DNA of 64,000 nt from assembly GCA_028583415.1 (NCBI GenBank), contig CM053269.1, forward strand, positions 72,453,412 through 72,517,411, given 5' to 3'. The notes beneath the pieces are model-generated. The model had not been told where the DNA came from and ran no database searches. It saw nothing but the letters and a program-made list of their open reading frames with translations. Below are positions 33,940-45,900 of this stretch, piece after piece (the first letter of the stretch is position 1; each line of letters begins with the position of its first letter). This stretch comes from Protea cynaroides (taxonomy: Eukaryota; Streptophyta; Magnoliopsida; Proteales; Proteaceae). The translations under genes and the position numbers were made by a program.

Positions 33940-34895
33940 CACTACAACAATTCATATTTTTGGTGATGGTCTCCAAAAATAATTTTCGATCGCCAATGAT
34001 TTTCACTGACGCGAGGGTTTGAGTCGCCATTTCCGTCGCCATAGCACCCAAACACGACCTAAAAATGGGGTGAGTTGGTGATTACATTTTTCCCAACGGA
34101 ACTATAATTCCATCGTGAAAAAATCTTATTTTTACCAATGAAACTATGTTTCCCGTCGTGAAAGAAGCTTATTTTGTTGATGGAAGAATAGTTCCCGTCG
34201 TTAAACAAAGCTTATTTTTACAGATGGAATAATAGTTCCCATCATGAAAAAAGCTTATTTTTACCTACAGAAGAATAGTTCCCGTCATGGAAAAGACTTA
34301 TTTTTAGCGACGTAACATTAGTCCCGTTGTGTAATTCTTATTTTTACTGATGGTAAGTTAGTAATTATTCTTCGTTCCGTAAAAATCCTATAAAAAAAAA
34401 AAACATTTCCCTACTAATATAAATGGTACAAAATATAATAAATAAAACTTGATAGAAACCCCATCCAAAAATTTATAAATTTCAACTATACATTAATTAC
34501 AAAATTCTAAAAGAATATATCACCAATTTTACAATCCAGATACTTCCTAATTAAATCCTTGGTTAGAAACGTTGGGTTACATAACTCCTTCCGTTTGAAC
34601 AAGTCAGTTGTCTCAAAACCATAGAGGAATTTTATCTAATAAGAATGAACATACCTCTTGCGACGGCGCAATGATCATGGCATCCTCGTGCTATAAGTTC
34701 TATTTCATGTTTATCCCTGGTTATTGTGTGTTGTCTCCTTTACAAAACCATTACAAACACTCATATATATAATCAATAAATAAAGAAGGAATATGAACAA
34801 TTTTGGAAAGTCGCGTTGGCTAAAATGATATTTGGCTACGGGAATTTAGTTACCGTCGGCAAAAAGCATCGGCAAAAATGCATATTGTTGTAGTG
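33940..34895. mobile_element. Non-autonomous CACTA (En/Spm) element, 956 bp
   Basis: Begins CACTACAACAATTCATATTT and ends ATGCATATTGTTGTAGTG, i.e. CACTA-type inverted ends of at least 13 bp (CACTACAACAATA/T). The 3-bp flanks are AGA and TGA, so the target duplication has one mismatch. Between 34,090 and 34,340 a unit of about 50 bp (AGTTCCCGTCGTGAAA with CTTATTTTTAC) is repeated about six times, like the subterminal transposase-binding repeats of this superfamily, though here more internal. No transposase frame. Confidence 0.85.
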
Positions 34896-36490
34896 TGATG
34901 CGAGATCTCAAAAATCAGATCTCAGGAATCAAACAAGAACTAAAAATTAAAGAGAGAGAGAAACCTAAGAGCCAATGATTTTCTCCAGTGAAGATGGTGA
35001 GTTGCAGCAACGGGAATGGATAGGCAGCCACAAATGAAGGGTTTTAGGGAAGGGTTTCTCAGATGGAAATCGTGAATAAAGAATAGGACGCAAGGTAAAA
35101 TTATATACACGGTTTACAAAAGCATATTTTACCCCGTTACATACGTGGAGCCATAAACGTCGTGAATTTTACCGGATGTTCTGAATTGTACACAAAAATG
35201 GTACGAGTAAAATTCACATATGTTACACAATGATTCTAAGATGGTTGCCATTGGAAGAGTCCCAGCTAGCAGTCCCAACTCCCAATCCAATTGGTCCATA
35301 GCCGATGATCGATTTGTAGTCATTAGACACTAGATTGTCATGTGGAGACTATAGAGCGTGGGAAGCCTGGAAGTACAGATGGGGGTGACGAAGGAGGAGG
35401 TTTTAGCTTCTTGACTTCAAAATTGAGTCCTTCCCACTTCGTAAGTTTCCCAGCATCCCTTCTCTCTTTCGTTCTTGTTATCTTCTTTGTCTGAGTAACA
35501 ACATTGCAGATTTTGTTCAAAACCAACTTATAGTTTCCTTCACTTCTTAGTTTTTTTAAGCTGTATGTATGCTGTATTATATTGATGAAATTACTGAAAT
35601 TAGAGGTTCCAGTCAAATTCCAACTTAATCCACTCTAACGAGATTGGCCCAGAAAAGGATTCATAATACATAACTGGATATTCTATTATTAAAATAGCTT
35701 TTGAAATTACGGAAGCCAGAGGCTTTACTCACACTTTTATTTTGGGGTGGGTGGAGAATTAATTATTAGGGTTGGTGACCTGGAGATTCTGATTTGAGAC
35801 TCTTAAGTCATCTAGGGTTTTGTGGCGTTTTGGGAAATTCCTTCTTTGGGTTATTATCTTCTCCAATTGTTGAATCCTCCAATCGAGGATCCAGCGGTTT
35901 CTCTTTAACTTGGTGCGCCTACCAATTGGAGAGGATAATGACTCTCCTCCTTTAAAATGTCGCCACAATTGGAGAGGATAATGACTCTCCTCCTTTAAAA
36001 TGTCGCCGAATCTTTGTCTCATTGGTTTTCCTCTATGGAGAAATAAGCTTGGTACTAACATTTACTGTTTCATCCTAAATCCAATTCTACTTATTCCTTT
36101 TTATTTGTCGGGGAAAGGGGTGGGGGAGATGGTAAAAATCTGTATAAAAAAAATAAAAAAAAAACTGCTCAAACCCACGAGGACAGAGAATTGGCTTTTT
36201 TATTTTTATTTTTTTTAGAGTAAATCATAGATCTATTCATTCAGAACAAAAGGAGAAACTGTGACAGCTCCATTACATTGTGATGAGAGCCACGAACTGG
36301 ACGGTGGCCATATAACCTACCCTTTAACGGCTAAGGCTTTCCAGTATGCAGATGTGACAACCTTATTTGTACAGCATGGTTCCAGTGTGCAGATATGTTT
36401 TCCTTGTCATTTGCTTGTGCGGTTCATTGTTTTGGAGAGAAAATTATGTAAGATGCATGGTTTCAAGTATCCTATCGATGCGGGCTGTAT
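34896..36490. other. Intergenic region with a 45-bp tandem duplication
   Basis: The unit AATTGGAGAGGATAATGACT with CTCCTCCTTTAAAATGTCGCC appears twice at about 35,921-36,007 with near identity. Short frames at 35,338-35,616 (-), 35,759-36,061 (-) and 36,261-36,497 (+) have no recognisable domain. Confidence 0.4.
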
Positions 36491-36790
36491 CGGTTGATAC
36501 TTATTGGTATCGATAGTAGTCGATACGATACATATCAATTCATATCTTAATCTAAAAAAAAACATAATGTATCAAAGTTTAACAATCATATCGGTTCGAT
36601 ATGCCGTGATACGTATCGATACACCTCGATACGTATTGATACACCTCGATACACATGGCCCGTATCGATACTGTTATTTGTTTCAATTTAAAAAAAAACA
36701 TAAACCAACCTGTATCGATTTAATTGACCAGTATCGAACCAATACGGTTCGATACTGGTCAATACATTTCAAAGTTACGATTTTTACCTT
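36490..36790. repeat. Cluster of GTATCGATAC-type palindromes
   Basis: At least a dozen variants of GTATCGATAC, CGATACG and TATCGG on both strands, with an A-run in two places. It lies just upstream of the hAT transposase pseudogene and may be its subterminal region or a separate MITE. Boundaries were not found. Confidence 0.5.
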
Positions 36791-37210
36791 TTGTTCGTGA
36801 TTGGTTCTTCACTGCCGCGATTACCAACAGCCATTCAACTCCTTAGATCTCATTTTTTACCTTAAATCTTTGCAAAATAACTTAGGGCTTTTATTCTTAA
36901 CCCTAAAATGACTTGAAAACAAACATCATAGTTACTATTTTGTTAAGATTAAAGCATCAAATCACTGCTTCAAGCTCCAAGGGCAGAAAAAATTTAGGTA
37001 TCTCTTCAATACGATTGATGAAGTTGTTGAGGAAATTGGAGAGGAAAATGTAGTTCAAGTTGTTACAGATAATGCTCCAAATTATAAAAGAACTAGACTA
37101 ACCCTTACAATGAAGAAGCAACACCTATTTTGGACACCTTGTGCAGTACATTGTGTTGACTTGATGTTTAAAGACATTGAAGAGTTACCTAAAGTGTTTA
37201 AGTTGGTTGG

Positions 37211-38314
37211 TGTTGGAAAAAGTCAAATAAACAAAGTAAAAACAGTTTTTCCAATTTAAGTTTGAAAAGACTTCAAAATTTCAAACTTTTCGAGTAGCGC
37301 CAAAAATTTCGTTTTCGATTTGGGCGGGAAATTTATTTTTCGGTTTTTGAGTTGGCATAACCAATGTAGGATTGGTTTAGTCCCACATTGCTTATGGTTA
37401 GAGGGGATGAGACCTTTATTTATAAGACATATTACCTTGTCTTTTGAGCCCCTGAATGAGAGAAAGACACACACACACGCGCGCGCGCGCGCCGGACCGC
37501 GGACCGCGACCTGCGACCTGCGACCTGCGACCTGCGACCGTGACGCAGGGCGTGGGCGTGGGCGTGGGCCGAGGGCCACGGGCCACGGGCCATGGGTGCG
37601 GGTTGCGGGTTGTGGGTTGCGGCGGGTTCAGACACACCCCTACCCAGATGTCTTTTTGGAAAAGGAGTGACCTGTAGAGATGCAACTCTACAAATCAAAA
37701 GACATCATCTGGACCTTAGATCTCAGGATCTGAGATCTAAGATGATCTGGACGGTCCATCTAGAGGGGCACACCCTTCCAGTGGATCTAGAGGGTCACAC
37801 CCCATCCAGAGGACACCTCCAAGAGGTCTGTTTGGCTCTATAAATAGAGCCCAACCCCCAGCATATATTCTCATTCAATAGAGTACGAAATCTCTATCTC
37901 TCTTCTTCTCCAACTCTCTCTCTCTCTCCATTCTCTTTTGAAGTAGGAGTCAGAATCGTTTTTCCTTCCTATTGAGAGTTGATCTCAACCGTCGGATCCG
38001 CATATACCTGTCAGTGCGTGCACACTGGGTGGGTATCCGTTCAAAGGGTTGTTTCATCTTGGAAGCAGATTTGCGGGGAACCTTTGCACCAATAGAGGGC
38101 AAATACTGTTTTAAGGAGAGTGTACCAACACGACTCAACCCGTCTCTCTGTTTCGGATCTCTTCAAAAAGGTACGCCATTTATGTTACATTTATGACATA
38201 TCATATAGTTGATATTAATATATATATATATAGATACATATATATTGATGCATAGGTGTATTTCATATTAATACATGCTTTCTTGAATACATGAGATTTC
38301 AGTTTATATAGTGC

Positions 38315-38347
<33 letters not shown>

Positions 38348-38382
38348 ACAGAAACTATTCTATAAGCATAGTTTAGACAACA
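37211..38382 (+). mobile_element. Solo LTR, 1,172 bp, inside hAT transposase
   Basis: Starts TGTTGGAAAAAGTC and ends TTTAGACAACA (TGTTG/CAACA ends). The 5-bp duplication GTTGG flanks both sides (37,206-37,210, 38,383-38,387). Removing LTR plus one GTTGG joins the transposase codons in frame, independent proof of the boundaries. Inside are a promoter (CTATAAATAGAGCC at about 37,838), a GC-rich minisatellite (37,475-37,640), and (TA)n runs near 38,220 and 38,322-38,347. Confidence 0.93.
37475..37640. repeat. GC-rich minisatellite in the solo LTR
   Basis: A (GC)n run is followed by CGGACCG, four to five CTGCGAC units, GGGCGTG units, GGGCCAC units and GGTTGCGGGTT units. Long frames on both strands here are artefacts of a stop-poor GC-rich repeat. 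Confidence 0.8.
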
Positions 38383-39273
38383 GTTGGTGAAATAATAAAG
38401 GAGATAAATTTTATTTACAATCACAATTGGGTGTTGACTTTGATTAAGAAACACACAAAAGGGGACTTGATAAGGCTTGAAGCAATAAGGTTTGCCACCA
38501 ACTACATAGCCTTTGAGAGTCTTGTCACCCGAAAGACAGATTTACTTCAAATAATAACTAGTGCATAATGGTTGTTAAGTACTTATCATGCAACCAACAT
38601 ATATAGTGAATGAGATGACAGACATTCTTATATCAATAATATTTTGAAAGAAGATCGAAAAATTAAACAATGTTATGAGGCCTCTCTTTGTTATGCTTAG
38701 GCTGGTTGATGGTGATAAGGAGCAAACAACGAAGAAGTTGGTCGATGCAATAGCGGTGATAAGAAATAAGATAAATTAATGGAACCCAGTAGGGAAGAAA
38801 AAATATTTTAAGATTATAGAGAATCGATGGGAAGGAATGTTGCTGCAAGACATTCATAAACCATGTAGTTTGGTTTCACTTAGAGTCTTAGACTATTACT
38901 TTTTATTTTTATCGATTCGAATTTGAATTGTAAATTTTTAATGTATCTTACATTCTTACTATGGTTAGCACATTATTTAAACTCGGATGCACAATATACA
39001 TCATCTAGATTGGAGTATGACATGAATTATCTATAAGCTCTTAGAAAATTTATCAATAGAATAGAACCAGATACAACAAATGCCATGTTTACCACATAAT
39101 ATGTAACAAAAGTCACTTTTGTTTTCATAAATGATAGTTGCAAACCGTCACTAATTGGCTAAAGCCTTAATTAATTATTGTAGATTAAAATTTTTCGTAA
39201 AAGTACGGAAAGGTTTGCTGATCAGATTGCTATCGCCGTAAGATTCACAATGGCTCCTGGTAAGTTAGAGAAG

Positions 39274-39275
<2 letters not shown>

Positions 39276-39360
<85 letters not shown>
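39276..39360. repeat. (AT)n microsatellite, about 85 bp
   Basis: Uninterrupted AT dinucleotide run. It directly precedes the first copy of the 210-bp duplicated segment. Confidence 0.95.
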
Positions 39361-39363
<3 letters not shown>

Positions 39364-40064
39364 TATTTGTGGCTTAACTATAGAGTAAATGTTCCTACTT
39401 GAGGAAGATTGCAATGCTAATGCTTGGTCATTTGGGCTAAAATAAGGGTGCTAAAAAATAAAACAGAACCATGAACTGAAATCGAATCGATCGAGCAGTT
39501 TATACCGCAACCAACAAACCGTTTATTAAACCATTTGGTTTTGGTTAGCAATGGTTCGATTCTATTTTAAACTGCTTTTATCACCGCGTCTACATCTATC
39601 CCCATGGATTTTCGGGGTATGATCCTAATTCTCCCGGAGGGTAACTGGACCGAAGAAGCAAGAAGGCTGGCTCTTCTTGTCTTGACGGCTCAATGCGGAG
39701 GGTGGTCGTAGATCACAAAGCAGCTCCTCCATTGCATAGACTCGACCTACGACGCTTGAAAGAGAGCCGGTGTAGATAGAGGCAACTTTAAAGTTGCTTC
39801 TCCCCACTTCCGATCCCTCGAGTGAATCCATATAGAGAATATATATATATATATAGATATTTGTGGCTTAACTATAGAGTAAATGTTCCTACTTGAGGAA
39901 GATTGCAATGCTAATGCTTGGTCATTTGGGCTAAAATAAGGGTGCTAAAAAATAAAACAGAACCATGAACTGAAATCGAATCGATCGAGCAGTTTATACC
40001 GCAACCAACAAACCGTTTATTAAACCATTTGGTTTTGGTTAGCAATGGTTCGATTCTATTTTAA
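39361..40064. repeat. Exact 210-bp direct repeats flanking a 284-bp foreign-looking segment
   Basis: 39,361-39,570 and 39,855-40,064 appear identical over 210 bp, and both follow (AT)n tracts. The spacer 39,571-39,854 is of higher GC content and different style (e.g. GAGCCGGTGTAGATAGAGG, TTCGGGGTATGATCC). It resembles organelle, possibly mitochondrial, intergenic DNA, but this could not be checked. The repeated unit itself contains AACCATTTGGTTTTGGTT-type words. Confidence 0.85.
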
Positions 40065-40307
40065 GCCGTTTAATCGACGATGCAAACCCAATTAACACCA
40101 TTTGACATAACCTTTTTTTAAACTGATTACCTTATACCTATTTAGGCATTTACTCATTTTCCTAGTGCTAAGAGAACAACAGACCCTAACCTTTGGCATT
40201 TGAGTGTAAAACCAATTAAATCGTTAGTCTAAGAATTGTTTACAAACCGTTAAACCAAAACAGTCTACTAATCGGTTTTGGTAAGGATTGTCAAACATTT
40301 TATTAAA

Positions 40308-40842
40308 GAATAAAAATCAGTTACTTCAAAAAATAGTTTTGAAACATCACCTACCATCCATACCTTTCAAAAAACATCAACTACCACCAAAATGTTTACC
40401 ACCGTTAATCAAATAGATTCACTCTGTTAAACGAATCCCGTCGGTTGCTGATGTCATCCAAAAGTGAATTTGAATTAGACAATAATACCCTAAAAAAAAA
40501 TTGAAAGACGGTTTTACCCTCATTTACTTAAGGAGGGTAAAACCCCAAATCTATAAATCCCGTTTCTTTTTCTTCTCCGAATCTACCTTCGTCTTCCTTC
40601 TGAGTACAAACCATTCTGTTGGAAGAGGAAAAAAAAAAAAAGCTCTAAGATTTCCATTCTTTTCATGGACTCGATCTGGAGTGACCGACGGAGACTTAGG
40701 CACTATGGAAACAGAATCGAAATTGGTAGGTTGACATGGTTGATCGGGATTAGAATTGGCAAATTGGTTGATTGGAACTGAGCGATCAGTATTGGATTTG
40801 TAGAGTTCTGGTCAGAATCATAATTGATGGACTTGTAGAGTT

Positions 40843-40873
<31 letters not shown>

Positions 40874-41314
40874 TTCATGAGGGAGAGTGGTTTCGAAGAT
40901 CATCGAAACTGGTTGCAGTCCATTTTCTTGAAACCAAAGGCTCTTATTGCGAGGGACTACACTTTCTAGGTTCAGGTTGGGTAACTAGTTTCGGCAAGGC
41001 TTGGAATTGCCGGCAACGTAAGACTTGCGGCAAGAAAACTCCACTGAGCCTACTCTTAGCTGTTCGATTAAACAGTCTGGTGGCAGTAAGACCTCTATTC
41101 CCATATTCTGAACATAAATCTAAGACATAATTCAAAGAACACTTCTCTACTCCTCATATCAAACGAATTTTAAGGTATCCAAGGCAAGGATTGGGAGCGA
41201 TGGAATCTGCACCTAAAGAAACTATCGTGTGTCGTCGGAGAACACAAAACATACCCCTGGCGATTTGTTCGTACCACTTGATGCCGGTGAAGAATTTCAG
41301 ATATTTTGGGGATT

Positions 41315-41370
<56 letters not shown>

Positions 41371-42200
41371 ATACAGAGACCCTACAACTAAAAATAACCA
41401 TCCTCAGCTACATTTAGTGATGCAAATCCTCTAAATCTATAGTAGATCTACACTTCGTTCACTAGATCAAAAAACCCTAATCGAATCGGTGAGATTTTTT
41501 GTTCCACCACAACAATGGAGGAGGCTTTGGAGATTGCTCGTTCTAAAGATATTAAGGAGATGATGGTAGGAGTGGAGAGGAGAAAAGAAAGGGGGACAAT
41601 AGGAAGAAGATCTCTGGGCTTCAACTGTTGTTGACGAGTCACATGTTTGCGCGGTAGTCAGATGGAAGAATACAGTGGTGAAAGGAGGATGCCTGCAACG
41701 ACGCTGATGATCGACCGTATAGGAAGAGACATGGATGGATTATCTAGTCGTCTGAGGAAGGTTGGAATTTGTTAAGCTTTGCTTGCAATATATTTCAGAT
41801 CTAGATAGATTAGGAGACAAATTTCAGACAGGTATGGAAGGGTCTCTTTCTTTCTTGGCTGCTCTCGTGCTCTCGTCTCTATTTTTCGATGACAGAGCCA
41901 TTGCGACCAGTTTATTGGAAATGGTAATTAAAAATCTCAATTATGAGAGATGAGAGATGCCTTGAATGCGATAGCTCAACGGGGAGAATGATGAGAGAGG
42001 AATAGAGGAAAGGAAAGAATAAAGTTATATTAATAATTTTATTAGTTTTTTAAAATTTTCAATTAAAAACAAAAAGGGTAAAAATGTCTAGCAGTGATTT
42101 CAGTCTCCTCCGTCAATTACTTGGGTGTAGTTGATTTTTTTGAAAAGTATGAGTGGTAGTGATGTTTCGAAACTATTATAGGGATAGTTGATTTTTATTC
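40308..42200. mobile_element. Mutator-like (Pack-MULE) element, 1,893 bp
   Basis: Terminal inverted repeats of about 80 bp begin GAATAAAAATCA on each strand and share GAAACATCAC and TTTCAAAAAA blocks. A perfect 10-bp direct repeat, TTTTATTAAA, flanks it (40,298-40,307 and 42,201-42,210), fitting a Mutator-type duplication. No transposase is present. The inside contains gene-like DNA: a TATA box (CTATAAATCC near 40,551), a 5'-UTR-like region and the first exon of CLASP, so it is a likely Pack-MULE. It also holds a GA repeat at about 40,849-40,873 and a CT repeat of about 48 bp at 41,319-41,366. Confidence 0.8.
41515..41580 (+). pseudogene. CLASP N-terminal coding fragment (22 codons)
   Basis: ATG at 41,515 opens a frame reading MEEALEIARSKDIKE and then MMVGVER, closely matching the conserved start of plant CLASP, a microtubule-associated TOG/HEAT protein. 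The match stops before the following LHQLLE segment. The preceding 100 bp would then be captured CLASP 5' leader. The real protein has over 1,400 residues, so this is only a captured scrap. Confidence 0.65.
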
Positions 42201-42838
42201 TTTTATTAAACTGTTTGGTTTCGATTTACTCCTTCACACATTGAACCAAACCAAAATTGAACCATAAACTCAAAACAGTACCGTTTATTACGCCAAAACC
42301 AGCATAGACCTCATCCTATCCAATTTGTTCTCAGAGATTTACAGTTTTTGAAAAAGGAAAAAAAGATTCCAATCCAACGTATAATCCAATTAGAGGCAGA
42401 GAAAGGAAACATCATGGGTGGAACAAAGCCGATTAGGAAAGACGCAAACCCCATCAGAGAACCAGCAAAATTGACAAGAAGTGGGTCTCACACTCTAGAA
42501 ATGGGTCCCACATTATATGGATAGTGATGGAATCCCGTGGAGAGTTCATGTAATGCAGTGATCTGAACTCAAAATCGATAGATCCTCGTGCGAGAGCGCA
42601 AAGGACAAACTATCCTCTACGATTTTGGTATCCTGCCCTTGATCTTACACCGTTCATGAGATGCCGGATCAACGTCAGGATCGCTGGCTTCGCTGGACTT
42701 TGAACGGCGTGAGATCCAGAGAGGGAGGGTACCCATGCGGGCAGAGTATACGGAATCGAAAGCCTCCCCCGTTCAACTGTGAACCGAGCGGGAAGGAGAA
42801 GATATCAGTATAGAGGCGAGAACAACTTTTCAGCTCAA

Positions 42839-42850
42839 GTTTTGGCGCCA
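42839..42850 (+). promoter_or_regulatory. E2F-type site upstream of SMC5
   Basis: GTTTTGGCGCCA contains TTTGGCGC, an exact match to the E2F consensus TTTSSCGC. It lies about 90 bp before the SMC5 start codon, in a region that has no TATA box. E2F factors drive S-phase and DNA-repair genes in plants, so cell-cycle control of SMC5 is plausible. Not proven by sequence alone. Confidence 0.6.
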
Positions 42851-42935
42851 TTTTAATGCCCATTTGTGGCTTCGCTTCTGCCGAAAATCTGGCTCTTCAT
42901 CATCGTAGCTCTCCATCAACAACAAACCATCTTCA

Positions 42936-45900
42936 ATGGCAGAGCCTTCTCCGAAACGGATCAAACTCAGCAGGTATGAACATCTCTTCACCAGCACCCA
43001 AAAAGAAAAAAAGAACATTCCGCCTTTTGTGTCACCGTTGTGGTTTTGTGGAATTTTTTTTTTTTTTTGCACAAATCCATTAGGGTTTGATATTATGACT
43101 GCAGAAGACATTATTAATCATCTATGTTCAATTTTTTTTTGTAAGAGCATACTGGAACATTATTTGTTTAATCTTTTACTCTTTTTAGGGTTTAAATTGG
43201 AGATTTTGACTATATTTTACTGGATTATTCAGAGGTCAGGATGATTACTTGCCGGGAAACATTATTGAGATCGAGCTTCGTAATTTCATGACATTTGATG
43301 AACTAATAGTTAAACCTGGTTCGCGTCTCAACCTGGTAGTGGGACCCAACGGAGCAGGGAAGAGTTCTGTAGTCTGCGCGATCGCCCTTGGTCTTGGCGG
43401 CGAGCCTCAGGTTGGAACATTGATGTCTTTAACTGCAACGATTTGGTGGTTTTGGGTTGTAAGCCTGCAACTAAGTCGGAATTTTGCCTCTTTGCAGCTA
43501 CTTGGAAGGGCTTCCAGTGTTGGTGCATATGTCAAACGCGGAGAGGAGTCTGGTTATATTAGGATTTCATTGAGAGGTGACGCTTTAGAGGAGCAGATTA
43601 GTATCATGCGGAAGATTGACACGCATAACAAGTCTGAGTGGCAGTTGAATGGTATGATATGTAAACCCCAATGTTGGACTGATCTTTTCGTTTTCTAGGA
43701 CTTAATAATTGGATGAACTCCTGTTTTCCGAGCAACTGGATGCTGCAAATGTGACTTTCTCACTAGAGTCTAGACATTTGTGAAAGTGAAAGGAAGTGAT
43801 CCCAAAGATAGAAAGAAAGAAAAGTTAGTACTATGATATAAAATTGGCATACTATCTGGAAAAAAGGGGGTGAACACGGGACTACGGGAGGACCAGTGTT
43901 GGTTATAAGCCAGAGCATTAGACTACTGTTAGCATTTCTATGAACAAGCCCTGTATGAGAATCGTCCACTAGGCTAATCATATTACTGATCTCATTGACC
44001 TTTCTATCTTTCTGCCAATGCAGCACCGGGTTCATAGATTGACTTCTGTTGACTTGCAAGATAATACCAGCATTATCTATTGTGCGCTGCACAGGAGTCC
44101 ATCGAATCATAAACTGCTTACCCCAAAAAATAAAAATAAAATTAATTAAATCTAATTGCCTTTTTAGAAAAATATTCGAATCAGTGTTTTGAATTTTATG
44201 TTTCTGTTGCATCTTACAACATGGTTTTGGTGAAAGCATTTTGCCCCAGTTTACCGAAAAAAGGGATTATGTTCTTATTTCATATCGAAGTCAATTAGGG
44301 TGTTATCGAATACAAAAATAAAAATAAAAATAAAAATCGAGGTTTTGTGCTTAACTTCCCTCCACAAGGTTTATATACAGATCCTTTATGATTTTGTTTC
44401 TCCTCAGGTTTTTTTGAAGTGATTGGAGAGCCATTTTGGAGATTTGACATGCTGCCTAAATACATTTTTGGATGTACTTGTATGTGCTGTGTATAGCCTG
44501 CATGGTTCATTTTTGCTTTTTGTGTATGTATTTTTTTTGTATATCTTATTCTAATTACTGAATTTTTTTCGTTCTCAAGTTATAAAAATGGTGTTTCTTC
44601 TGCAAATTACTGTTTTTCAACTCAAGAAATGTCATTCATGCATGAAGCTGCATTCACATGCATGTTTGTAACATTTTTGAGCCATTATTTGGGTTATTTC
44701 TTTCACTCTAATTTGCCTATTTTTTTTGGAAGGTTGAATTACTTATATTTAGTATGATTTAGGTACTGTATAAATTTTGTTAGTTTTCTTTCTAACAAGA
44801 CCAAGATTACAAGACCATAATCTTGGCATTGTGAGCTGATTTGGATAAATTATGATTAATTTACTGGCAAACTTTTAGGTTGTGGCTGGGGTTTCTATTT
44901 TTAAAAGTTTATTTTGGTTATGAGTTTGATTTAAATTCTATTACTTAAATTACAATCATTGTTATGTTTTGGTCTTAGGTAAAAAATAAAAATGTGATTT
45001 AGAGATTGATTTTTAGTAATTGTGTAATGTGATTGCTTTTGTTAACCTTCTTATTTGGTTTGCCAGTTGTCTGTTTTTTACTGGGTGAGCTTTTATTTAT
45101 AAAAGGGTCGACCATTGAGGGTTCCTCTAAGATGTTAGGAAGACTTTAAAACTAACTCTATGACCATTCAATTGAGGCTTATGAGGGGAGGTGGGTTTAT
45201 GAAGTTCTCTAGGATTTGAAGTTGTAAAGGAGAGGTAAGACAATGCAATTGAGTGGGCAAACTACATTTGCTTCAAGCCTCAAGGTTTAAGTTCATTTTT
45301 TCGAATCTATATATTTGTATGTTCTCTCAGGTTTTAGTGTTCATCTTCTCTCACTTGTGGACATAGACTAGTTATCTGTACCACATCAAATTTAGTTTTA
45401 CTACTTGATTGTTAATTTGTATATTATCATTATTTATTCAATTGCATTTGGGTGTGCTACTGAAGGCAACAGCTTCTGCGATTCTGGTTAGTGTCCTTGT
45501 ATTTCTTCTTTCTAGTGCTAGGTGTAGCTTGCACTGAATCCTAGGGTAAGATGTAGCCTATCCTTATGTCTCTCTTTTTTCTACTTCTTATTACTTCTAT
45601 TATTAATTTTGTTTAGTGAATTCACTCTTTTGTGTTTGATAAATCCAACCACTCAGGGTAAAAGAAAGTACAGAAAGCTGTTCAATTGTTCTTCAGATTA
45701 AATTTGTCTGCTCATATGTGGTTTGCCATTTCAGGTAAAGTAGTTCCAAAAAGGGATGTAGTTGAAATAACTCAAAAGTTCAATATCCAGGTCAACAATT
45801 TGACACAGGTAACTTATTGATCTTTTCCTCCAAAGGTTTTTAGTTTCTTATCTTTCTTAAAAAAAAAAAAAAGAAAAAAAAAAAAAAAAGAAGAGAAAAA

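Larger units (their letters stand above)
36998..39262 (+). pseudogene. hAT transposase pseudogene (DUF659-type), split by solo LTR
   Basis: The first part (36,998-37,210) reads DEVVEEIGEENVVQVVTDNA and FWTPCAVHCVDLM, the DUF659 region of plant hAT-like transposases with its catalytic-core Asp and the CxxH motif. The frame continues after the solo LTR at 38,388 with EIIKEINFIYNHNWVL, LEAIRFATNY and LVTRKTDLL up to a stop near 38,568. Downstream pieces VMRPLFVMLRLVDGD (about 38,665), FKIIENRWEGMLLQDIH (about 38,808) and KSTERFADQIAIAV (about 39,200) follow in other frames. N-terminal BED finger and the C-terminal dimerisation block were not found. Stops and frameshifts make it non-functional. 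Confidence 0.85.

Noticed and set aside
34090..34340. Regular direct repeats that could suggest a CRISPR-like array
   Set aside because: Plant DNA, imperfect units, contiguous without unique spacers, and located inside a CACTA element.
37320..37698. Several overlapping frames of 70-116 codons on both strands
   Set aside because: All arise from the GC-rich minisatellite in the solo LTR; composition is Pro/Arg/Gly repeats with no homology.
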